This document shows, in pieces, positions 6,141 through 12,456 of a stretch of 64,000 nt of DNA. Positions within the stretch are counted from its first letter, which is position 1. The number at the start of each line of letters is the position of its first letter. The notes beneath the pieces were generated by a model. It made no database searches and was not told where the DNA came from. It was given only the letters and a program-made list of their open reading frames with translations. This DNA comes from a virus: the IMG/VR virus record IMGVR_UViG_3300034031_000001, positions 1 to 64,000 of that record; one strand, given 5' to 3'. The position numbers and the translations under genes are program-made.

Positions 6141-7376
6141 ATGAATTGGATACCTAGTCACGAGAAGGCAATACTAGATACTTTATGGGGCTATCCTAAT
6201 AGGGATGCTATACTAATACAAGGCAGGCAGATGGGGCGCACAAGTCTCATAGAAAGAATGCGTACACAGCAAATACAATATAACATAGCTATGGCATCAG
6301 CCCAAAGCTTAATAAATGATGCACAAATGGATACAGAACAAGAGAGATTATTGCAACAGCAGATACGTCAATTAGAGGAGAGAGTTGGTGTACATATAGT
6401 TGAGGGTCAAGTAAGTGGACAACCTACTAGTGGATTCTATCCTGAGGGGTCAGTAGATACAGGAGAACATACAGGCCCATCATCAAACTATATACATTGG
6501 AATAGTGCCCCAGCTCTAGGCCCAGTATATATAGATAACAATACAGCTAGGAACTATCTTAATGGGGAAATAAGTATTGGGAACACCTCCCCTAATGAAC
6601 AAATGGTGGGGCGCTTCACTAGTCAAGCAGCGATAAACAGTCTTAGTGGAGTGGTAAATCCATATAATGGTACTACAGTTCGCCCATACATAGTAGATGA
6701 GATAGGGCAAATGCCAATGACAGATAGAGCAGAAACATGGGCAAATGCTACAATAGCAGCTAACCCATTAGCTCAGATGATGCCAGTAGGAGATGGTAGC
6801 GCACAATATCATTATGATGAGACTACCAATGGATGGACATGGCAGGCACCAGTTAATACACCTATGCCATATGTTGTAGGAGTAGACCCTGTTAGTGCAC
6901 CGGGAATAGATGGTCAACCCTTTACAGTAAGACTAGATAGAGATGCCTTTGATTACCATACGGTAAATAGGGGAGGTGGTTTATATGAGACTATAAGGAA
7001 TTCAAGTGAACCTACTACTCCCTTAACTGCTGAAACAATTAGAGACACAATGCATCAGGTATTTAATGTACCTAGACCTCAGCGTAGGGTTCAAGTATTC
7101 ACTAATGAGGCAGGTATGCGCACCTTTAATGACGCCATGAGAGTAGATGCACGTACATCTTATGACTCTTTAACAAATAAAGTGGAGTATGGGATGCCAT
7201 TTGCACTTAGAGGTGACAACAGAATCTGGACAGCTAACTTCCCAGAAGCTAATAGTGCACATTTATGGTTCTGCTCATGCTTAGATGAGACAAAGATTAT
7301 AGCTGATTGGGATATGATACCTATAACTATAGTTCCAGATGAAGAAAAATTTGGAAATATGGATAAAAATACATAG
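6141..7376 (+). CDS. Unknown protein with terminase-like motifs, 411 aa
   Basis: First gene of the rightward block. Residues 24-35 (ILIQGRQMGRTS) resemble the terminase-style Walker A xRQxGKT with Lys replaced by Arg. YIVDEIGQMP around D186-E187 resembles a Walker B and echoes IIDEIGKIP of the TerL encoded at 12457. YVVGVDPVS near D249 resembles a nuclease motif. Two other segments (APGIDGQPFTVRL and RRVQVFTNEAGMRTF) echo the capsid protein at 19059. The centre (residues 40-90) is Gln/Glu-rich and helical. These echoes are short and their spacing differs from TerL, so I do not assign a function. The start follows a strong promoter by 5 nt. Confidence 0.6.
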   Translation: MNWIPSHEKAILDTLWGYPNRDAILIQGRQMGRTSLIERMRTQQIQYNIAMASAQSLINDAQMDTEQERLLQQQIRQLEERVGVHIVEGQVSGQPTSGFYPEGSVDTGEHTGPSSNYIHWNSAPALGPVYIDNNTARNYLNGEISIGNTSPNEQMVGRFTSQAAINSLSGVVNPYNGTTVRPYIVDEIGQMPMTDRAETWANATIAANPLAQMMPVGDGSAQYHYDETTNGWTWQAPVNTPMPYVVGVDPVSAPGIDGQPFTVRLDRDAFDYHTVNRGGGLYETIRNSSEPTTPLTAETIRDTMHQVFNVPRPQRRVQVFTNEAGMRTFNDAMRVDARTSYDSLTNKVEYGMPFALRGDNRIWTANFPEANSAHLWFCSCLDETKIIADWDMIPITIVPDEEKFGNMDKNT

Positions 7377-7397
7377 GTTTGCATCAAACCAGCACCA

Positions 7398-7736
7398 ATG
7401 CAAATACTAAAGTTACGTAAAGAGACAGTGAGTAAGGTAGAATTAGCTAATCTAATGCTACATACTTACTGTCTTTTTCAGAATATAAAGATTAACAAGA
7501 CAGAGTTAGATATTCTGTCATATTTTGCTGTATATGGATTTAAAAAGTCCACTAAAGATATCATCTTGCGCAGTAAAATCCTCAACTCCCCTAACTCCCT
7601 AGAGAATACTATTACAAAATTGCGTAAGCTCCGTCTTCTTGAGAAGAATAGGGATGGGGAAACTGTGCTTATCAAAGAGTTACAGTTCACAGTTGAGAAT
7701 AAGATGGGTATGATAATAAAACTGGAGAATGTATGA
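7398..7736 (+). CDS. Winged-helix-like DNA-binding protein, 112 aa
   Basis: Residues 30-80 (KTELDILSYFAVYG, then SPNSLENTITKLRKLRLLEK) have the pattern of a winged helix-turn-helix: a helix that begins KTELDIL, a recognition-type helix NSLENTITKLRK, then a turn and a short beta wing. It could be a phage transcription regulator. The next gene (IHF-like) starts 4 nt inside its end, so the two DNA-binding genes are coupled. A 6-bp hairpin (GGTTTG-cat-CAAACC, 7377-7391) precedes its start. Confidence 0.6.
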   Translation: MQILKLRKETVSKVELANLMLHTYCLFQNIKINKTELDILSYFAVYGFKKSTKDIILRSKILNSPNSLENTITKLRKLRLLEKNRDGETVLIKELQFTVENKMGMIIKLENV

Positions 7737-8122
7737 TAGATACTATTAACAATGTTAACAAAGAGGTGGCGCGTGAGCTAGGTATAGATGAAGCCATTGT
7801 TAAAAAGATTAATGCATTCTACTGGAAGGGAGTTAAAGGAGCAATAGCTAGTGGGGAACACACCTCCATTTACTTAAAGAATATTGGAACACTCTCCATT
7901 TCTCGTAACAAGCTGAATAAGAACATACTATATCTTATCAAGCAGTTAAGATTCTTTAAGAACACTACAGAGGAGTTCAAGAAGAAGACAAGGGAGGAGT
8001 ATATTGCTGAATTAAGTGAACAATTAAGAAAGATGCTAGCTAGACGCAATGATATAGCTAAGCTCTATAGAGAAACAGAGATTAAGATTAAAACTAAGAG
8101 AAGAAATGCTACCCAACATTAA
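7733..8122 (+). CDS. IHF/HU-like DNA-bending protein
   Basis: Residues 5-60 resemble the IHF/HU fold: helix VNKEVARELGIDEAIVKKI, then FYWKGVKGAIASGE, then the beta segment IYLKNIGTLSISRN, comparable to the I-x-L-x-x-F/I-G-T/S-F motif of HU. A long basic coiled helix (residues 75-129) replaces the usual DNA-binding arms. An IHF-like subunit upstream of TerL is part of the conserved core of crAss-like phages, probably acting in DNA compaction or packaging. It overlaps both neighbours. Confidence 0.75.
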   Translation: MIDTINNVNKEVARELGIDEAIVKKINAFYWKGVKGAIASGEHTSIYLKNIGTLSISRNKLNKNILYLIKQLRFFKNTTEEFKKKTREEYIAELSEQLRKMLARRNDIAKLYRETEIKIKTKRRNATQH

Positions 8123-8360
8123 ACAGATATGGGAGAATAAACATCTGATAGCTACAGGGCTAGTCAATAGATTCTTCTCCCCAAGAGAGATTAAAGAATT
8201 AGCTAATAAGAGATTGGCCATATGTAATGTATGTCCAGACAATAGCAAGAATACAGTGAGTGGATACAATGTACCATATAGACACTGTACATTATGCGGA
8301 TGCTCATTAGCACTTAAACCATATGCTAAACAATCTAAATGCCCGGTAAACAAATGGTAA
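8106..8360 (+). CDS. Zinc-ribbon-like protein, 84 aa
   Basis: The C-terminal half carries ICNVCPDN at about residue 39 and CTLCGCSL followed by KCPVNKW at the end. This CxxC / CxxCxC / CP-x-x-KW pattern is typical of a small treble-clef or zinc-ribbon protein common in phages and recalls DUF6171-like proteins. The N-terminus is an amphipathic helix. Function unknown, probably nucleic-acid or protein binding. It overlaps the IHF-like gene by 17 nt. Confidence 0.65.
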   Translation: MLPNIKQIWENKHLIATGLVNRFFSPREIKELANKRLAICNVCPDNSKNTVSGYNVPYRHCTLCGCSLALKPYAKQSKCPVNKW

Positions 8361-8596
8361 AGGTAGGTGACATGATAACCTCTAACTATAGAGAAGGTAG
8401 AATATTCTATGTTGAGGAGATTCGTAACGATGATGAATTATGGGGAAGACATGTTGAAAACAATCCAACTCCCTTTGAGCAATACTTTGAACCAGAATAT
8501 TTCATCATTAGAAACACCTGTGGGGAATTTGATACTATAGGGGGTTGTAATAAGGTAGAGTCATATAAAAACAAACATACAAATGGAAACATGTAA
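8354..8596 (+). CDS. Hypothetical protein, 80 aa
   Basis: A small acidic protein beginning MVKVGDMITSN, with a beta-rich start and an acidic aromatic centre (PFEQYFEPEYFII). The ATG at 8354 overlaps the stop of the previous gene; an in-frame ATG at 8339 would add five residues. No domain recognised. Confidence 0.55.
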   Translation: MVKVGDMITSNYREGRIFYVEEIRNDDELWGRHVENNPTPFEQYFEPEYFIIRNTCGEFDTIGGCNKVESYKNKHTNGNM

Positions 8597-9137
8597 TCGC
8601 GCACAATGCGTATGTAGAGAAAGAGAGGCCACCGTTGAACAGTTAACAAGCTTATCTCACCTAGTAGCTAATCCTTTCTTAAGTGATAGTATTAAGACTT
8701 CAATAGAGAACCTTATGGATACATTAATCTATAAGATGGAACAGGAGTTAGATATTGATAGGTATGAGGACTTCTCATTGAATTATCCTGAGAATATATC
8801 ACATACACCTCCTCTAATTGACGACCTAGTAGAGTTGGACATGAAGAATGTTAGTAAGACTGAGATTGATGCAGCCATTGATGTAGCATCACAGAAGAAG
8901 GTTAATACTTACACATGGGAACAGGTAATCAGTAGGAGTATTATAACTCCGGGTGAGAAGTATGCACGCATAGATTGGGATAATGGGTTCAATCAAGAAT
9001 ACATTATGCTATTAGATAATGTAGGTTGGGTAAAATATTTTCGCACAGTTAAGGTGGATAAATTCAAAAATGTCGTACATTCGTTTGAACCTAGAGAAGA
9101 AGATGCTGATGCAGACTGGGTTATACTAAATGACTAA
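8583..9137 (+). CDS. Hypothetical protein, 184 aa
   Basis: Begins METCNRAQCVCRERE, a Cys cluster, followed by a helical region and a C-terminal domain containing WEQVISRSIITPGEKYARID and an acidic end. Not recognised. It overlaps the previous gene by 14 nt, and the next gene starts 2 nt after its stop, so it is part of the same operon. Confidence 0.55.
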   Translation: METCNRAQCVCREREATVEQLTSLSHLVANPFLSDSIKTSIENLMDTLIYKMEQELDIDRYEDFSLNYPENISHTPPLIDDLVELDMKNVSKTEIDAAIDVASQKKVNTYTWEQVISRSIITPGEKYARIDWDNGFNQEYIMLLDNVGWVKYFRTVKVDKFKNVVHSFEPREEDADADWVILND

Positions 9138-9139
9138 CT

Positions 9140-9370
9140 ATGGGCGCTAAAGTAGAGAACACATTTTACAGTGACAAAGAGATTAGGACAGTATTGGAAA
9201 GAAAGGGATATGTATTCCCATACTTACAATCACCATTATGTACACCAAAATATAAGGAGCACCTTATTGCGGAACCAGACTTTAAGTTTGAGGATATGTA
9301 CAAACTGTTCAAGAGCATAGTTAACAAGAGATTGAATCAAAGTAAACAACAATTTTTAGATAGCTTATGA
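9140..9370 (+). CDS. Hypothetical protein, 76 aa
   Basis: A small, slightly basic soluble protein (MGAKVENTFYSDKEIRTVL at the start, then a helix FEDMYKLFKSIVNKRL). No domain recognised. Its stop overlaps the start of the DUF4031-like gene by 4 nt. Confidence 0.5.
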   Translation: MGAKVENTFYSDKEIRTVLERKGYVFPYLQSPLCTPKYKEHLIAEPDFKFEDMYKLFKSIVNKRLNQSKQQFLDSL

Positions 9371-9612
9371 TATACTACTGTGATACAGCCAGACACTTAG
9401 TCTGTATCCCATACTCTATAGAGAATCTACATACGATGGCTAAGGACTTGAATATTAAGAGATGTTGGTTCCATAAGAATCACTATGATATTCCCCTCAG
9501 ACGAATTCAGGAGATTACTAGTAAGTGTTTGGTTGTATCAAGTAGAGATATTTTGAGGATAATAAAACCAGATGAGCAAGCAAACACAAATAAAGACTAT
9601 AAAGGACTATAG
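9367..9612 (+). CDS. DUF4031-like protein, 81 aa
   Basis: The sequence ENLHTMAKDLNIKRCWFHKN followed by HYDIPLRRIQEI and SRDILRI matches the layout I associate with DUF4031: a short helix containing LH, then LG-x-x-R-x-WF, then HYD, then a helix and a beta strand. The biochemical role of that family is not established. It overlaps the next gene by 41 nt in another frame. Confidence 0.6.
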   Translation: MIYYCDTARHLVCIPYSIENLHTMAKDLNIKRCWFHKNHYDIPLRRIQEITSKCLVVSSRDILRIIKPDEQANTNKDYKGL

Positions 9613-9997
9613 GGAGTATGTTGATACTCTACCACCAAACAGCCTATGTAAAGTCGAGGGTAATCCTCATAACATAAAAGTATCAGGACTATTGAGTAAG
9701 GTGGATGCAATGATAGACCTCCAGTTCCGTTGGGCAAAGAATGAGGAACTTCCAATGGATGTAACTCTGGAAGCACCTAAGGATACTATTGAAACTATAT
9801 TAAAGGAGATGCGTAAAGCTAATGATGCAGATACATATCCCTCCTCTTACTTAAGAAATAATATCTTCTATAATCAGGAGTATTATGTGTATACAGGAAC
9901 GGCTCGTATAAAGCTAGTGGAAGCTGATGTATTTAAACTAACCGTACATAAGGAACCTATTAAACGTGAACCAGTGAATTTAGAGGAGGCAATATGA
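9572..9997 (+). CDS. Hypothetical protein, 141 aa
   Basis: Soluble, mixed alpha/beta, with a central helical segment (LEAPKDTIETILKEMRKAN) and a C-terminal beta region. Not recognised. The ATG at 9572 lies inside the end of the previous gene. Its stop overlaps the next start by 4 nt (ATGA). Confidence 0.55.
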   Translation: MSKQTQIKTIKDYREYVDTLPPNSLCKVEGNPHNIKVSGLLSKVDAMIDLQFRWAKNEELPMDVTLEAPKDTIETILKEMRKANDADTYPSSYLRNNIFYNQEYYVYTGTARIKLVEADVFKLTVHKEPIKREPVNLEEAI

Positions 9998-10302
9998 TAA
10001 ACCAAGAGATACTAAAAGAAGCTGGATGGATACTAGGTAAAGTAGTGACTGATAATAACAGTGTTGAGGAGAGAGTTAATTATTTCTTTTTCAAAAAGGA
10101 TGTGCGCGATGTGGAACTCAAACTATATAAGGGTTGGAGAGAAAACATACAAATCTATATTAAGACTACATCTATTCAGGATGATTGTATAAGTGAGAAG
10201 AAGACGATGTTATTTAGAGGTAAGGTAGAGACATTATCTGAGGTAGAAGCAATAACTAACTGTTGTCTCAGAGATTTCAAGAAAATTAATTTGGATTCTT
10301 AA
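9994..10302 (+). CDS. Hypothetical protein, 102 aa
   Basis: A compact protein with a beta-rich centre (VNYFFFKKDVRDVELKLYKG) ending in a Cys-containing helix (EAITNCCLRDFKKINLD). No family recognised. The 3' end of the gene contains the TTTG box of the next promoter. Confidence 0.5.
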   Translation: MINQEILKEAGWILGKVVTDNNSVEERVNYFFFKKDVRDVELKLYKGWRENIQIYIKTTSIQDDCISEKKTMLFRGKVETLSEVEAITNCCLRDFKKINLDS

Positions 10303-10320
10303 TAGAAACACTTATCTTTG
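10290..10320 (+). promoter_or_regulatory. Bacteroidota-type promoter, best match in the window
   Basis: TTTG (10290-10293), exactly 19 nt, then TATCTTTG (10313-10320), a perfect fit to TTTG-N19-TAnnTTTG. The ATG at 10325 follows 5 nt later, the same spacing as at 6141, predicting a leaderless or nearly leaderless transcript. Confidence 0.75.
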
Positions 10321-10324
10321 TCAC

Positions 10325-10603
10325 ATGATAAACAAGGCATTAAGATTATGTTACAACACTGATACTGGTGAGCTGCTCTATTCAGGCTTTAATAAGGATA
10401 GACAGATGGCAATCTATGAGAAGAATACTCAGAAGGTTTACATGGTAACTCATGCAATGGCATTTGTGGATGAGCAAGTTATTAATGATGACACTAACAT
10501 CTCCTCTTTCCTTATCAAGAACATTGGCATAAGAGAGAAGATAAGACGCTCAATTAAAGAACAGCTATTAAAGAACCTTAGACAACCAGAGTTTGATGAC
10601 TAA
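10325..10603 (+). CDS. Hypothetical protein, 92 aa
   Basis: Not recognised. The N-terminal half is beta-rich (LRLCYNTDTGELLYSGFNKD) and the C-terminal half is basic and helical (IREKIRRSIKEQLLKNLRQP). It is the first gene after an internal promoter and may therefore be expressed differently from the upstream genes. Confidence 0.55.
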   Translation: MINKALRLCYNTDTGELLYSGFNKDRQMAIYEKNTQKVYMVTHAMAFVDEQVINDDTNISSFLIKNIGIREKIRRSIKEQLLKNLRQPEFDD

Positions 10604-10904
10604 CAAAGTGATTAATGAAAAGGGAGAGATTTATTTAACTCCACAAATGATACATGAATGGGACATTCACCTGTTGAGGGCACTAGTGGATAACTACAAG
10701 GTTATCACGAATCAACAGGGAATGCAGATGTTACAACAAAAAGATATAGAAGCTACTATGGCACCTAACACAAACAATCAACTAAGTGAGGACTTGATTA
10801 AGACTATGGTCGTTAATGAGTTAAATGACCCTAAGCCCACTAAGTCAAGCAAAGGTAAACACCCAACCAACAGAACTCCACCTAAAAGAAAAAGGAGAAG
10901 ATAA
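10596..10904 (+). CDS. Hypothetical protein with basic tail, 102 aa
   Basis: Starts MTNKVINEKGEIYLT; the frame also allows a TTG one codon earlier, but ATG is preferred. The C-terminus (residues 80-102) is strongly basic and proline-rich, ending PPKRKRRR, suggesting RNA, DNA or membrane interaction. No domain recognised. It overlaps the previous gene by 8 nt, and its stop overlaps the next ATG (TAATG). Confidence 0.55.
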   Translation: MTNKVINEKGEIYLTPQMIHEWDIHLLRALVDNYKVITNQQGMQMLQQKDIEATMAPNTNNQLSEDLIKTMVVNELNDPKPTKSSKGKHPTNRTPPKRKRRR

Positions 10905-11065
10905 TGAATGACATTATAACAGAATTGGAAAGAGCTGTAGAATTACATAGAGACCTACAGCTCGACCCAAATGACCTATCAATCATAAGTGACTTCATAC
11001 ATTCAATGAATGCAGTACAGTTACTGGTTGATGAACAAATAACAATAGCACTAGACAAACTTTAA
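10904..11065 (+). CDS. Small helical protein, 53 aa
   Basis: A complete frame starting MNDIITELERAVELHRDLQL and ending ALDKL. It begins in the TAATG overlap with the previous stop and ends 1 nt before the next ATG, so it fits exactly between two genes. It is acidic and all-helical, probably a small coiled-coil or hairpin protein of unknown function. Confidence 0.6.
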   Translation: MNDIITELERAVELHRDLQLDPNDLSIISDFIHSMNAVQLLVDEQITIALDKL

Positions 11066-11066
11066 T

Positions 11067-11297
11067 ATGCAAATAACAGCTAAATTAACATGTACAAATG
11101 TGAGTCTCTTCAATGAGACAACTAAGTCAGTAAAATTGGAAGCTAAGTATGACCCTCAGAATAGTCCTGAGGATAACAGCTTCTCCCTTTATACACCTTA
11201 CGGAGAGCTTAATATGAGTATTACAAACCCTGCAATACTTGACCAATTTCAAGAAGGAGTAATATTTGATGTAGTACTAACCCCAAGAACAAAATAA
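11067..11297 (+). CDS. Conserved small beta-rich phage protein, 76 aa
   Basis: The pattern ENxFSxYTPxGELxMxITNPA near residues 35-57, followed by an F-x-x-G-x-x-F-x-V strand, recalls a widespread small phage protein often found near structural genes. Its function is not known. The protein is soluble and mainly beta-strand. It lies 3 nt upstream of the Acb2-like gene. Confidence 0.6.
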   Translation: MQITAKLTCTNVSLFNETTKSVKLEAKYDPQNSPEDNSFSLYTPYGELNMSITNPAILDQFQEGVIFDVVLTPRTK

Positions 11298-11300
11298 AAT

Positions 11301-11588
11301 ATGGCAAACCAAACATTAGGACAAGAGATTATAAGAGTAGACTTCGCTAAGGATGGTGAAGTAAAGGATATGAAGATTGCATTTGCTGCACTATTAGACA
11401 GACTAATCAATCGCTCACAGGATGCGCAAAAGGCTATGGACACACCTCCAACTATACTAGCACCAGAAGCTATCCAATCCCATATGGAAGTTATCCGTAA
11501 GAATGAAGAGTTAATGCGCTGCATGAGTGAAGCAGGGAAGCTATTAGAAGTTGCGGCAATGTGGGCAGTTAAAGGACTCACTGCATAG
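11301..11588 (+). CDS. Candidate Acb2/Tad1-hairpin-type cyclic-nucleotide sponge, 95 aa
   Basis: The size (95 aa), the N-terminal RVDFAKDGEVKDMKIAFAAL helix and the C-terminal LLEVAAMWAVKGLT are characteristic, from memory, of the phage helical-hairpin family that includes T4 Acb2 (Vs.4), which binds cyclic oligonucleotide signals of CBASS and Thoeris-type immunity. The usual C-terminal LEEAxMWAxKxxT signature is recognisable here. If the assignment holds, the protein would act in the host cytoplasm to blunt anti-phage signalling. Individual ligand-binding residues cannot be verified from this sequence alone. It sits among small genes upstream of TerL. Confidence 0.5.
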   Translation: MANQTLGQEIIRVDFAKDGEVKDMKIAFAALLDRLINRSQDAQKAMDTPPTILAPEAIQSHMEVIRKNEELMRCMSEAGKLLEVAAMWAVKGLTA

Positions 11589-11678
11589 GTGGCACTAACT
11601 AGCGTTAAGAAGGATTTAAACTCACTCATTTATGTCCAACGAATGCAAGGTCACTGTAAAAACATAACTTTAAAGACA

Positions 11679-11870
11679 ATGAAAACCAAACAATTAGTTC
11701 TTAGAGAACTACTAGAGATTATAGAATTGTGGCCCGAGATTAGCATTGCACAACATCTGTGCACAGCTATGCGCCCATACAAGGATGCTTACCACTGGAC
11801 AGATGAAATGCTGTTGAAGAAGATTGATAAGTATCGTGATGAACTTGAAACTGAAACTAATGGAGGATAG
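11679..11870 (+). CDS. Hypothetical protein, 63 aa
   Basis: Starts MKTKQLVLRELLEIIELWP and contains SIAQHLCTAMRP and YHWTDEMLLKKIDKY, a helical pattern I have seen in uncharacterised phage proteins. The frame is open back to a GTG at 11589, but I prefer ATG 11679. It is preceded by an AACTTTAAAGACA leader, and the additional 30 residues look unstructured. The 3' end overlaps the next gene by 11 nt. Confidence 0.55.
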   Translation: MKTKQLVLRELLEIIELWPEISIAQHLCTAMRPYKDAYHWTDEMLLKKIDKYRDELETETNGG

Positions 11871-12117
11871 TACTAAGAATAAAGTAACAGAGCAGATTAA
11901 CTCAGCAGTTCCCCTGCTTGAGAAGATGCTTGCAACAGGATTCCCCATTGATGTTAAGCAGACATCACCGGGAGTTGTAGAATTTACGAAGGATAATAAA
12001 CCACTTAATTTAGAAGTAATGGATGTGGAGGCGCTAAAGTTCTACATCAATACTATGATATTTTTTACTTATGGCACGGGAGAAGAAACTGGAGATAAAG
12101 GAAGTACCTCAACATAA
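11860..12117 (+). CDS. Hypothetical protein, 85 aa
   Basis: The chosen start (MEDSTKNKVTEQINS) overlaps the preceding gene by 11 nt; an upstream ATG at 11824 would add 12 residues. The N-terminal helix is amphipathic and the middle is beta-like (VVEFTKDNKPLNLEVMDVEA). No family recognised. Confidence 0.5.
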   Translation: MEDSTKNKVTEQINSAVPLLEKMLATGFPIDVKQTSPGVVEFTKDNKPLNLEVMDVEALKFYINTMIFFTYGTGEETGDKGSTST

Positions 12118-12409
12118 CACATCTCCCCTAATTGACGAACAGACTAGTTCAATTGCTCCAGAGCAGAGAAGACTAGAGGACATGGTTAGGAAGATATTAG
12201 ACTCAATGGACTCCATTGACCCAATGGAAGCTGAGGATTTAGAGGAACAATTAAAGTTAACACTAGGGTTACAGAAACTAGCAGAGAACATGCCTAAGTT
12301 ATTAATGGCACTGGAGGAACTACGTAATAAGCATAAACTAAAGAAGGAAGATATTAAAGGTAACAAGAGTCTATCACCACTAGAAGATGGTACACTGGAC
12401 GATGATTAG
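12071..12409 (+). CDS. Acidic coiled-coil protein upstream of TerL, 112 aa
   Basis: Highly charged, with a long helical segment (residues 33-95; ILDSMDSIDPMEAEDLEEQL and AENMPKLLMALEELRNKHK) and an acidic end. Its position immediately before TerL and its size would suit a small terminase subunit, but there is no recognisable DNA-binding motif, so that role is only a possibility. It overlaps the previous gene by 47 nt in a different frame. A hairpin with a T-run follows. Confidence 0.5.
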   Translation: MAREKKLEIKEVPQHNTSPLIDEQTSSIAPEQRRLEDMVRKILDSMDSIDPMEAEDLEEQLKLTLGLQKLAENMPKLLMALEELRNKHKLKKEDIKGNKSLSPLEDGTLDDD

Positions 12410-12410
12410 A

Positions 12411-12437
12411 GCTTAGGTATTTATACCTAGGCTTTTG
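12411..12437 (+). terminator. Hairpin terminator before TerL
   Basis: GCTTAGGTAT and ATACCTAGGC form a 10-bp stem with one mismatch and a 2-nt loop, followed directly by TTTTG. It could terminate or attenuate transcription of the small-gene block before TerL. Confidence 0.55.
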
Positions 12438-12456
12438 TATTTAAACTACAAACCAA

